NCBI RefSeq assembly: GCF_010078385.1
Contig: NZ_SIJC01000008.1
Location: 1-64,000 of the forward strand
DNA: 64,000 bases
Direction: 5' to 3'
Origin: Chengkuizengella sediminis
GTDB taxonomy: Bacteria > Bacillota > Bacilli > Paenibacillales > KCTC-33759
Below the pieces are notes generated by a model. It saw only the letters and a program-made list of their open reading frames with translations. It was not told the DNA's origin and searched no databases. Positions 24,850 through 33,366 of the stretch are shown here, one piece after another. Numbering within the stretch: position 1 is the stretch's first letter; every line of letters starts with the position of its first letter. The translations under genes and the position numbers were made by a program.

Positions 24850-25362
24850 ATGAGATCATTAATATCAATTTTAATATTACTAACTATAGTACTTACAGGC
24901 TGTTCTAATGGAAGTTCAGAAAGTGAAACACATATAGATATGAAGTCTATGGACAATCCTATGGAAGAGTCTCTAAGTCCACTTCAGGTAGAATTAAAAA
25001 CTGATTCAGAAAATGTAGAGGTAGGGAGTGAAGTAACCTTTGAAGCTGTAGTTTCTCAAAATAATGAATCAGTAGAAGATGCAAGTGAAGTGAAATTTGA
25101 GATTCGAATGAATGGAAAAGAAGAATCAGAGATGGTACAAGGACAACACCAAGGTGATGGAGTTTATTCAATTCAAAAAACATTTAATCAAGAAGGAATA
25201 TATACGATTATATCCCATGTTACTGCAAGAGATATGCATAATATGCCTAGCCTAGTATTAAAAGTAGGTCAAGTAGAGATGTCTCATTCTATTGATGAAG
25301 GCCATTCTCAATCAGAAAATCCTATGGATGAATCGACTGAGGGACATACAGACCAGCATTAA
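24850..25362 (+). CDS. YtkA/FixH-like lipoprotein
   Basis: 170 aa. Signal peptide with lipobox LTGC (Cys about 18). One YtkA-like beta-sandwich domain (about 45-138) with the typical DASEVKFEIRM, GVYSIQKTF and IISHVTARDMHNMPS stretches. The ends are rich in Met and His (SMDNPM, HSIDEGHSQ...HTDQH), which suits copper handling. It lies between ctaG and sco1. A close paralogue is at 44605. A copper chaperone role in oxidase assembly is inferred. Confidence 0.8.
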   Translation: MRSLISILILLTIVLTGCSNGSSESETHIDMKSMDNPMEESLSPLQVELKTDSENVEVGSEVTFEAVVSQNNESVEDASEVKFEIRMNGKEESEMVQGQHQGDGVYSIQKTFNQEGIYTIISHVTARDMHNMPSLVLKVGQVEMSHSIDEGHSQSENPMDESTEGHTDQH

Positions 25363-25377
25363 TTTAGGAGGGATTTT

Positions 25378-25962
25378 GTGTATAGATCTAGTAAATTAAA
25401 AACAATCATATTAAGTATTTGTTTTTTATCCATCATATCTGCATGTAGTTTATCAAGCGAAAAACCGAATGATCTAAATATTGAAGTCGAAAATTTTACT
25501 TATACGAATCAAGAAAATGTCCCTTTTGGTTTATCTGATTTAGAAAATAAGGTTTGGATAGCGGATTTTATTTTTACAAACTGTACTACGGTATGTCCAG
25601 GCATGACATACAATATGGTTCAGCTTCAATCTAAAATGAAAGAAGCGGGTGTAGATGCAGAAATAGTATCTTTTAGTGTGGACCCAAGTATTGATACACC
25701 TGAGGTTTTAAAGGAATACGTGAGTAAATTCGGGGCAGACTTCTCCAACTGGCATCTTTTAACTGGATATTCGGATGATATCATCCAAAAGTTCGCTAAA
25801 AACTCATTTCTAACTATTGCGCAGAAAGATGAAAATTCTGATCAAGTCATTCATGGAACTGCGTTTTATTTGATTGATCAGCAGGGGATAGTATTAACGA
25901 AATATGATGGTAATAATCCTGATTTTGATCAAATTATAAAAGATATTAAGTCGTTAGAATAA
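25378..25962 (+). CDS. Sco1/SenC copper chaperone lipoprotein
   Basis: 194 aa, GTG start with GGAGGG. Signal peptide with lipobox ISAC (Cys23). The thioredoxin-like domain has the copper ligands Cys69 and Cys73 (FTNCTTVCPGM) and His159 (VIHGTAF), complete for the family. It delivers copper to the CuA site of cytochrome oxidase on the outer face. It ends the operon before a strong terminator. Confidence 0.92.
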   Translation: MYRSSKLKTIILSICFLSIISACSLSSEKPNDLNIEVENFTYTNQENVPFGLSDLENKVWIADFIFTNCTTVCPGMTYNMVQLQSKMKEAGVDAEIVSFSVDPSIDTPEVLKEYVSKFGADFSNWHLLTGYSDDIIQKFAKNSFLTIAQKDENSDQVIHGTAFYLIDQQGIVLTKYDGNNPDFDQIIKDIKSLE

Positions 25963-25972
25963 AAATTTTTTT

Positions 25973-26010
25973 ATAGCCCAGAAGTTAAATAACTTTTGGG
26001 CTATTTATCA
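25973..26010 (+). terminator. Terminator of the ctaG-sco operon
   Basis: Stem ATAGCCCAGAAGTT/AACTTTTGGGCTAT with a very short loop lies 10 bp after the sco stop. It is flanked by T-rich DNA on the left as well, so it may also work on the minus strand. Confidence 0.8.
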
Positions 26011-26088
26011 TTTCAAGAAGTTCTTTTTCATACATTGGATATATACGATAGATTGTCCATGTGAATAAAGTAAATTGGGGGCGGCATT

Positions 26089-28317
26089 ATGTCTTTATTG
26101 AATGAAAAAGAAGGACAAGTCACAATACAAATCTCAGGAATGACATGTGGTAATTGTGCTGCTAGAATTGAGAAATCATTAAGTAAAATAGAGTCAATTC
26201 ACGAAGCAAAAGTGAATCTAGCGATAGAGCGAGCTTCAGTACGGTTTAATCAAAAAACAATAAATATAGATCAAATCATTCATAAAATTGAAAAGTTAGG
26301 ATTTGGTGCAAATATTTATAAAGATATATTAAAGAAACAGATAGATTTCCGTAAAATAGAGTATAGAAGTTTACGGAACAGGTTTGTGATATCAGCTATA
26401 TTAACTATCCCACTATTATGGACTATGTTTACCCACTTTTCTTTTACATCTAGTATTTGGGTTCCAGAGTTGTTCATGAATTCTTGGTTTCAATTAATGT
26501 TGGCAACTCCAGTTCAGTTTATGATCGGAATGCCTTTTTATTTTAGTGCGTTTCATGCTGTCAAAAATAAAACTGCCAATATGGATGTGCTGGTTGTTTT
26601 AGGTACTTCTTCTGCTTATTTTTATAGCCATTACTTAACTATAAACTCTATCTCTTCCTCGATGGAGAATCACCATGTTCCTCTTTATTTTGAGACTAGC
26701 TCTATGATCATAACCGTTGTGTTATTAGGTAAATTATTAGAATTGAGAGCGAGAAGTAAAACGCTACAAGTTGTTCATCGATTACAGGACATTGGAATGA
26801 AGGAAACGACGATTATTAGAGATAACATTTCCATGTCTGTTCCAGCTGAAAAGATTCAGGTTGGAGATATAATGATTATTCATGCTGGAGAATACATTCC
26901 TGTTGATGGAAAAATTGTTGAAGGAAATTCAGTTATTGATGAATCTATGATTACTGGAGAGTCTATTCCAATTGAAAAGAAACAAGGAGACACTATAATT
27001 AGTGGATCGATTAATATGAATGGATTACTTAAAATTGTTGCTACAAGAACAGGTCAACAATCTACGATTGCACAAATCAATAAGTTCATTGAGGAAGCTC
27101 AGGTCTCTAAACCACCTATTCAACGCGCAGCAGATCGATTTGCTGGAATATTTGTACCCGTTATTGTTAGCTTATCCTTATTCACTTTTTTCACTTGGTA
27201 TTATGTAATAAAACCTGGAGACTTTGCGTTATCTTTAGAACATGCAATTGCAGTGATGGTTATTGCATGTCCTTGTGCACTAGGTTTAGCAACACCCACA
27301 TCTATTATGGTTGCTACTGGAAGAGCTGCAGAGAATGGTATTTTATTTAAAGAGGGGAGTCACATTGAAGCTTTAGATCATGGTAGTGTTATTTTCCTTG
27401 ATAAAACTGGAACAATAACCGAAGGGAAACCTTCTGTCACTAAAGTTATTAGTACAAATGTTTCTGAATCATATTTATTGTGTATGGCTGCAGCAGTGGA
27501 AACTTATTCTGAACATCCTATGGCTAAAGCGATAGTGAAAGAAGCAAAAAATAAAAGATTAATTTTACCTGATTCGCACTCTATCATTACTTTCCCGGGC
27601 TATGGCATAAGTGGAAATGTTGAGGGTTCTAAGGTGATCATTGGTACAAAACAATTGTTAGAAAATCAAGGTGTATCGATTAATATAGACAATAGAAGGG
27701 TACAACAGTTGCAAGAGCAAGGGAAAAGTGTATTATTTGTATCTATTCAACAGAAATTTTCTGGCATGATATGTGTTTCAGATACATTAAAACAAAATTC
27801 GATTGAAGCCATTCGTTTATTAAAACTATTACGCTTTAAGGTTGTAATGGTTACTGGTGATCATGATTATACGTCTAAATCAATCGCCAAAGAAGTTGGG
27901 ATTAAACATATTTATTCAAATGCTTTGCCAAAGGATAAAGGTGACTTAGTTAGAAAATGGCAGCAAAAAGGAGAAAATGTTGTATTTGTGGGAGATGGTA
28001 TGAACGACGCTCCTGCTTTAGCAGCAGCAAATATTGGATTCGCGATGGGGACTGGAACGGATTTAACGAATGCAGCAGCTGACGTAAATTTAATGAAAAA
28101 TGATTTGATAGATGTTTCAAAAGCAATTAAACTAAGTAGAAAAACGATGAGAAATATTAAACAAAATTTGAGTTTTGCACTCCTTTATAATTTAATCGCT
28201 ATTCCTTTTGCAATAATGGGATTATTAGAACCTTGGATGGCTGGAACTGCAATGGCACTAAGTTCGGTTTCTGTGGTGAGTAATTCTCTCAGGTTACAAA
28301 AGTTAAAATTAAATTAA
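26089..28317 (+). CDS. copA: Copper-exporting P1B-type ATPase CopA
   Basis: 742 aa. One N-terminal heavy-metal domain with GMTCGNCAAR (Cys20, Cys23), where many Bacillus CopA proteins have two. Eight membrane helices; the CPC ion motif is near residue 393 (VIACPCALGLATPT), the actuator TGES near 285, the phosphorylation site DKTGT near 438, HP motif SEHPMAKA, and GDGMNDAPAL. Cu(I) export is the expected function. Expressed from its own promoter after the sco terminator; no CopZ or CsoR gene is next to it. Confidence 0.95.
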   Translation: MSLLNEKEGQVTIQISGMTCGNCAARIEKSLSKIESIHEAKVNLAIERASVRFNQKTINIDQIIHKIEKLGFGANIYKDILKKQIDFRKIEYRSLRNRFVISAILTIPLLWTMFTHFSFTSSIWVPELFMNSWFQLMLATPVQFMIGMPFYFSAFHAVKNKTANMDVLVVLGTSSAYFYSHYLTINSISSSMENHHVPLYFETSSMIITVVLLGKLLELRARSKTLQVVHRLQDIGMKETTIIRDNISMSVPAEKIQVGDIMIIHAGEYIPVDGKIVEGNSVIDESMITGESIPIEKKQGDTIISGSINMNGLLKIVATRTGQQSTIAQINKFIEEAQVSKPPIQRAADRFAGIFVPVIVSLSLFTFFTWYYVIKPGDFALSLEHAIAVMVIACPCALGLATPTSIMVATGRAAENGILFKEGSHIEALDHGSVIFLDKTGTITEGKPSVTKVISTNVSESYLLCMAAAVETYSEHPMAKAIVKEAKNKRLILPDSHSIITFPGYGISGNVEGSKVIIGTKQLLENQGVSINIDNRRVQQLQEQGKSVLFVSIQQKFSGMICVSDTLKQNSIEAIRLLKLLRFKVVMVTGDHDYTSKSIAKEVGIKHIYSNALPKDKGDLVRKWQQKGENVVFVGDGMNDAPALAAANIGFAMGTGTDLTNAAADVNLMKNDLIDVSKAIKLSRKTMRNIKQNLSFALLYNLIAIPFAIMGLLEPWMAGTAMALSSVSVVSNSLRLQKLKLN

Positions 28318-28320
28318 GGA

Positions 28321-28352
28321 AAAAAAATTCCTATGCTCATATGAACATAGGA
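28321..28352 (-). terminator. Terminator of the doxX gene
   Basis: Stem TCCTATG/CATAGGA, followed on the minus strand by seven T. It sits just past the copA stop and between the two convergent genes, so it may serve both. Confidence 0.75.
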
Positions 28353-28402
28353 TAAGGAGTGGAGAGATATTAATTTTTTATCTAAGGAGTATAGAGAATT
28401 AT

Positions 28403-28912
28403 TTATTTTTCTATATATGAAGTATCTACAGTACGGTTTCTTTTAAATAAATTTCTAACGTATGGTACTACGTAATAATCTAGACCCATTTTACCAGCAT
28501 TTGCTCCTGCTACAAGAATAAATATCGTTAAAATAACCATTTGCGGGTTTGTACTTGTTGTTCCAGATAATAAGAATGCAAAGTTCATGATGATTCCCAT
28601 CAGTGCAGCAAATGTAGTAAATATACCAAGAATTAATGCTAAACCTACTAAAAATTCACCCCATGCAACGAGAAAATTGAAAAGTCCAGCATTAGGAATC
28701 GCAAAATCCTCTAAGAAGTTTGCCCACCATGTTTGAACGGCAGGATGATCTCCAGTCGCTTTACCAACAGCTCCTTTTAAAAATCCAGACGTATCAAAAT
28801 CTCCAGTGATTTTGCCCCAACCAGCAGTTAACCATTCCCAGCCTAAGTAAATTCTTAAGAATAAAAGAACGATAGAAGCATAAATATTTTCTCTTAAAAA
28901 CTTAACAAACAT
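28403..28912 (-). CDS. DoxX family membrane protein
   Basis: 169 aa from the ATG at 28912, which has AAAGGAG 9 nt upstream; a TTG at 28921 abuts that site. Four membrane helices with the family segments LRIYLGWEWLTAGWGKITG and WGEFLVGLALILGIFTTFAA. DoxX proteins are linked to thiol-quinone redox and oxidative stress in some bacteria; in others the role is open. An AGTGA-N6-TCACA palindrome lies about 165 bp upstream. Confidence 0.85.
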   Translation of the reverse strand: MFVKFLRENIYASIVLLFLRIYLGWEWLTAGWGKITGDFDTSGFLKGAVGKATGDHPAVQTWWANFLEDFAIPNAGLFNFLVAWGEFLVGLALILGIFTTFAALMGIIMNFAFLLSGTTSTNPQMVILTIFILVAGANAGKMGLDYYVVPYVRNLFKRNRTVDTSYIEK

Positions 28913-29074
28913 TTTACTCAACTCCTTTAGAGTTTAACTCTAAACATTTTATTCTTTAATTCATGAGGTAGGTTCCAGCAAGAGCCTATTTGTAATTCTC
29001 TTGTCTGTTATTTCTAAGATACTCTTGTGGTTGTTTTGTATAGTTTTATTTTAAAACAGTGCATTCAATTTAAA

Positions 29075-29090
29075 AGTGAAAAAAATCACA
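29075..29090. promoter_or_regulatory. CRP/FNR- or Rex-like palindrome upstream of doxX
   Basis: AGTGA-AAAAAA-TCACA matches the CRP/FNR consensus TGTGA-N6-TCACA with one mismatch, and resembles Rex sites. No matching regulator gene is in the window. The site lies in the 496-bp gap 28913-29408, which otherwise holds an orphan hairpin and promoter-like AT-rich DNA. Confidence 0.35.
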
Positions 29091-29148
29091 ATAAATACTA
29101 TGATTGTGACAAAATATTGAATGTATTTCATTATTTGACCAAAAAAAC

Positions 29149-29184
29149 ACCCTTAATAATCACGTGCATTTGATTGTTAAGGGT
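29149..29184 (-). terminator. Orphan terminator-like hairpin
   Basis: Stem ACCCTTAATAATCA/TGATTGTTAAGGGT with an 8-nt loop and a seven-T run on the minus strand. It lies upstream of doxX and not after any annotated minus-strand gene, so it would end a short unannotated transcript or attenuate doxX. Confidence 0.55.
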
Positions 29185-29408
29185 ATAAGAGATATGAGGT
29201 TGTTAACATCATGTTTGTTACATTTTTAATTTAACTCATTCAGGTGAAATTGAAGTGAACTCTAAATGAAATGGACGTGAAGGATAAAACTGGTTGTTAG
29301 TTCACATGGATTACACATGATTTAGATATAATATTAGAAAATATTTAAAATAATCTAAGCACATGAACTAATAAGATAGATAACAATAAATAAAAGAGGT
29401 ATTGAAAT

Positions 29409-30098
29409 ATGAATCGAACCGTTTTATTTGTAGAAGATGAGGATAGACTTCGTGAAATTGGTAAGGATTATTTTTCATCTGAGGGATTTATTGTTCTAGA
29501 GGCGAGTGATGGTAAACAGGCACTAGAAATTTTTGAAATGAATAAGATTGATTTACTCATATTAGATATTATGTTACCAGAACTGGATGGTTGGGCTGTA
29601 TGTAGACGAATTAGAAATGAATCAGATGTACCTATTATTATGTTAACAGCGCGAACGGAAGAAGAAGATAAGTTAATGGGATTTGATCTAGGTGCTGATG
29701 AGTATGTGACAAAACCATTTAGTCCTAAAGTATTGGTCGCTAGAGCAAAAATGTTGATTAAACGAGCTGAGGGAACGATTGGGAATCAAAACGAAATATT
29801 TGATTTGAATGGGATTCAAATCAACAAACAATCAAGGCAAGTGATCGTAAACAATAATGAACTGACATTAACTCATAAGGAATATGAACTATTAGTATTC
29901 TTAATAGAAAATAAAGGTATCGTTCTATCGAGAGAAAAGTTGTTGAATCAAGTGTGGGGGTATGATTTCTTTGGTGATTTGCGAACAGTAGATACTCATA
30001 TCAAAAAAATTAGGAGTAAATTAGGACGACAAAAAGCAAAATATATAAAAACAGTGATCAGATCTGGTTACAAGTTTGAGGTGGCAAATGAAACGTAA
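29409..30098 (+). CDS. OmpR/PhoB-family response regulator
   Basis: 229 aa. Receiver domain (1-118) with Asp53 (LLILDIMLPELDG), acidic Glu9/Asp10, and Lys near 102 in VTKPFSPK. DNA-binding winged helix (about 128-226) with LTHKEYELLVFLIENKGIVLSR and RTVDTHIKKIRSKLG. It overlaps the histidine kinase gene by 11 bp. The gene targets are unknown; the secreted repeat protein downstream of the kinase is a candidate. Confidence 0.92.
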   Translation: MNRTVLFVEDEDRLREIGKDYFSSEGFIVLEASDGKQALEIFEMNKIDLLILDIMLPELDGWAVCRRIRNESDVPIIMLTARTEEEDKLMGFDLGADEYVTKPFSPKVLVARAKMLIKRAEGTIGNQNEIFDLNGIQINKQSRQVIVNNNELTLTHKEYELLVFLIENKGIVLSREKLLNQVWGYDFFGDLRTVDTHIKKIRSKLGRQKAKYIKTVIRSGYKFEVANET

Positions 30099-31911
30099 CA
30101 GTATTGTATTTAAATTATTCATTGTGACTACCTTATTCTTTTCAATATTTGTAGGTTTAATTGTCATTAGTCAAACGTTATTTTTTGATACATTTTATAT
30201 GAAAAAAAAAGAAAAAGAAATTACAAATGAAGTTGAATTGTATCGTGATAAATATTTAGATGATCCTAATCTTTTGGATCAAATATCCAATGAATATTAT
30301 GAAAAAAATAATGCATTTATCTCCGTTTTAAATGTGGATCAACATTCAGAACCATCTTCTGCAGATCAAGATAGTGTAGATTATGTAATAGTAGAAGTAC
30401 CTGATCCACCAGTTATTTTTGAAAATGGACTTCAAATTTCCATGCTATCGGAAGATGGAGAAGTATTTACTGTTTCTCTAACTGAATTTTTCTTAAATGG
30501 TGCTTTTGATACGACAAATTTAGAATCCATTGGTATGAGTAAAGGGAATTATATTGAAGTAATTGGTATTAGGGAAGAGGGCAAACTTACTCCCGTTTAT
30601 ATAAAGTCATCAAATAAAGAATTAAGATCTTATCAAGTTGACGATAATGGAAAATACGAATTTTTTAGAGGAACAATAATAAAAATGGATATAAACATAG
30701 GGGAGGAAACGAAGCTTAAGTGGGACTTATATATGCGTGCATTTCAAAAATTCAGAGAAAATAATAGTTCATTAATATTTTCTACAGATGAAACTATTTT
30801 GATGTCATATTATGACTCAAATACTGGAACCGACAATCTCACTTTAGTTCAACCCATTTTTGAAAGTAATAATGCTAAGAAGTATATATTCACTATGGAA
30901 TCTTTACAACCTGTGAATGAAGCGGTTGATGTGATGAAAGATTATTATATTTATGCTGCATTCATTTTTCTAATCCTTATTTTTATGATGTCGATGTACT
31001 ATTCAAGAATCATATCTAAACCTTTAATTAAAATAAATAGTGTTGCAACTAAAATGTCCAATCTTAATTTTACTGAAGAACTCGAAATAAAAGCAGACGA
31101 TGAAATCGGGAATTTATCCAAAAGTATAAATAAACTTTCTTCAAAATTACATGAAACAATTTCAAATTTGCAGAAGGCAAATAAAAAATTACAAGAAGAT
31201 ATAGAGAGAGAACGAAAATTAGAAAAAATGAGAAAAGAATTTGTATCTGGGATTTCTCACGAATTAAAAACTCCGCTGAGTATCATTCAAAGTTATGCAG
31301 AAGGTATTAAAGACGGAGTCTCAGTAGATAAGTCGGACTATTATACAGATGTTATTATTCAAGAATCTAATAAAATGAACGAATTGATTTCAGATATGTT
31401 GGAGTTATCACGTCTGGAATCTGGTTTTTATCATTTAAATATTGAAAAGTTTTCCATGAGTGATTTAGTGAATGAAGTTCAATCCAAGTTGAAATTTAAT
31501 ATAGATGAGAAAAATTTAAAGATAATGAATAACATAGAATCGGATTGTGTTGTGTATGCTGATCGAAAGAAAATGGAGCAAGTGATTTCAAATTTTTATA
31601 GTAATGCAATTCGATATACACCTAAAGATATGGAAATTCATGTCCAAGTGAAAAAGGTAAAAGGTCAAACTTATTTTTCTATCGAAAATCAAGGTGTATC
31701 GTTGCCAGATAGTGAGATCCATAAAATATGGGAACGATTTTATCGTATTGAAGGTTCAAGAAATAAAGAAACAGGGGGCACTGGGCTTGGACTTTCTATA
31801 GTTAAAAATATATTGGAACTTCATCATGCTCAATTTGGAGTTCAAAATACAGAGAAGGGTATATGTTTTTATTTTAATTTAAACCGAGAAGAATTCACAT
31901 CATTTACATAA
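30088..31911 (+). CDS. Membrane sensor histidine kinase
   Basis: 607 aa from the ATG at 30088 with GAGGTGG before it. Helix 1 (about 8-30), a large outer sensor region (about 31-285), helix 2 (about 287-307), HAMP (about 308-360), HisKA with His391 (SGISHELKTPLS) and HATPase_c (about 495-600, ending with GGTGLGLSIVKNI). The sensor domain contains no family I recognise. Paired with the OmpR-type regulator. Confidence 0.92.
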   Translation: MKRNSIVFKLFIVTTLFFSIFVGLIVISQTLFFDTFYMKKKEKEITNEVELYRDKYLDDPNLLDQISNEYYEKNNAFISVLNVDQHSEPSSADQDSVDYVIVEVPDPPVIFENGLQISMLSEDGEVFTVSLTEFFLNGAFDTTNLESIGMSKGNYIEVIGIREEGKLTPVYIKSSNKELRSYQVDDNGKYEFFRGTIIKMDINIGEETKLKWDLYMRAFQKFRENNSSLIFSTDETILMSYYDSNTGTDNLTLVQPIFESNNAKKYIFTMESLQPVNEAVDVMKDYYIYAAFIFLILIFMMSMYYSRIISKPLIKINSVATKMSNLNFTEELEIKADDEIGNLSKSINKLSSKLHETISNLQKANKKLQEDIERERKLEKMRKEFVSGISHELKTPLSIIQSYAEGIKDGVSVDKSDYYTDVIIQESNKMNELISDMLELSRLESGFYHLNIEKFSMSDLVNEVQSKLKFNIDEKNLKIMNNIESDCVVYADRKKMEQVISNFYSNAIRYTPKDMEIHVQVKKVKGQTYFSIENQGVSLPDSEIHKIWERFYRIEGSRNKETGGTGLGLSIVKNILELHHAQFGVQNTEKGICFYFNLNREEFTSFT

Positions 31912-31986
31912 CAAGGACACTTCGATTTCACATCCGTTTTGTACATTATTCATGTAAGGAAAAACAAAATCGAAGGAGAGAAAATC

Positions 31987-32769
31987 ATGAGAAGTAAAAA
32001 AATGATCACATCAGCAGCATTATCAGCTTTATTATTAGGAGGTGTAGTAGGTGCAGTAAATGCAAATGAAAGTAATGTTCAAGTAATTCCATTTCATGAT
32101 AATAAAGGTACGGAAGTTGATTTGAACAAATATGAGATGATTACTGTAGATGAAAAAACGGGTAAAGCTTATGATAAAGATGGAAATGTAGTTCAAATAC
32201 CAAAATCTAATGGGGATGAAACTTGGGTGGAAATTACTTTTGATCAAGAAACAGATAAGTATTACGATCAAGATGGAAACGAAGTTAACATAAATGACTA
32301 TAATGATAAAAACGTAAAATTTGAACGAGGAGGATTTACAAATACAGAAGCATTAGAGGACTACGAATATACAATACACACAGTAGATGAAGAAACAGGG
32401 AAAGTTTATGATCAGGATGGAAATGAAATTGAATTCATTGAGTCTAATTTTTCAGAGGTAGGTGAAATTGTCGAATTTACAATCGACGAGGAGACAGGTA
32501 AAGTTTATGATCAAGACGGAAATGAAATTGAACGAGGAGGATTTACAAATACAGGAACATTAGAGGACTACGAATATACAATGCACACAGTAGATGAAGA
32601 AACAGGAAAAGTATATGATCAAGATGGGAATGAAATTGATATAGAAGATATAGAATGGGTAACAATAACTTTTGACAGAAAAACAGGTAAATATTATGAT
32701 CAGGAAGGCAATGAAATTGATATAAACGACTATAATGATAAAAACGTACAAATTGAATTTGGAACATAA
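31987..32769 (+). CDS. Secreted repeat protein with Asp-rich YDQDGNE motifs
   Basis: 260 aa from the ATG at 31987, chosen because AAGGAGAG lies 6 nt upstream. A signal peptide (about 1-27, ALLLGGVVGAVNA) is followed by six copies of a 19-residue unit of the form T-V/F-D-E-E-T-G-K-x-Y-D-Q-D-G-N-E-I. Two longer blocks, each about 50 residues and starting RGGFTNT or nearby, are near-identical at DNA level (32322-32430 and 32530-32640). No other domain or sortase motif is seen. The DxDG loops resemble calcium-binding sites. It follows the kinase gene closely, so it may belong to the same regulon. Confidence 0.8.
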   Translation: MRSKKMITSAALSALLLGGVVGAVNANESNVQVIPFHDNKGTEVDLNKYEMITVDEKTGKAYDKDGNVVQIPKSNGDETWVEITFDQETDKYYDQDGNEVNINDYNDKNVKFERGGFTNTEALEDYEYTIHTVDEETGKVYDQDGNEIEFIESNFSEVGEIVEFTIDEETGKVYDQDGNEIERGGFTNTGTLEDYEYTMHTVDEETGKVYDQDGNEIDIEDIEWVTITFDRKTGKYYDQEGNEIDINDYNDKNVQIEFGT

Positions 32770-32790
32770 AATTAATTTTTATTAATGATG

Positions 32791-32818
32791 GACACCCTCC
32801 AATGAAGGGTGTCTTTAT
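32791..32818. terminator. Terminator between convergent genes
   Basis: Stem GACACCCT/AGGGTGTC with a 7-nt loop and T-rich tail, placed 22 bp after the repeat-protein stop. Confidence 0.8.
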
Positions 32819-32866
32819 TTATGTCTTCAATTCATTCTTCGATTAAAACTTTTACGTAAAAACAAG

Positions 32867-33190
32867 TTATCTTTTTTTATTTTGTGGAGGAGAGGGTTCT
32901 ATTTGTTGTACCTCAAGTGCATCCACCTTTGTTTGAGTTAATTGTTGTTGCATATATTTTACCTGCTGTTCCTGTGATTCATTAGCTTGAAAATCTAGAT
33001 TCGTTTGTACCTTTTTTAAATTGGTCATCGCATAGTCTAATTGATCTTCAGATTTTTTAATATCCTGGGGACTTGCAGTTGCTTTAGCCTTTAATACAGC
33101 TTGTTGTGATTTTTGCAACAAAGTAATTGCATCATCTGCTCTCTCTACAGCATTTTGTAAGTTTTGTTGATGTTGACTCTTTTCAGCCAT
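32867..33190 (-). CDS. Small coiled-coil protein of unknown function
   Basis: 107 aa from the ATG at 33190 (AAGGAGG with 7-nt spacing; the upstream in-frame codons lie in or before this site). Very polar, mostly helical with heptad pattern, rich in Gln, Ala and Lys, ending PSPPQNKKR. No cysteine or membrane segment. I recognise no family. Convergent with the repeat-protein gene. Confidence 0.75.
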   Translation of the reverse strand: MAEKSQHQQNLQNAVERADDAITLLQKSQQAVLKAKATASPQDIKKSEDQLDYAMTNLKKVQTNLDFQANESQEQQVKYMQQQLTQTKVDALEVQQIEPSPPQNKKR

Positions 33191-33366
33191 ATTCATACCT
33201 CCTTCTTGAATAAGAAACAAAATAAACTTCATTTAGTATGTGATAATTTTAAAACAAACATTCTAAATATATATTTATTTCTTGATGTTTTAAGGAATAT
33301 TGTTTTGCTGTACTGCAAAACTTAATAAGGTAATCGATAAACAATAGATAAGAACTAGGTGATTAA

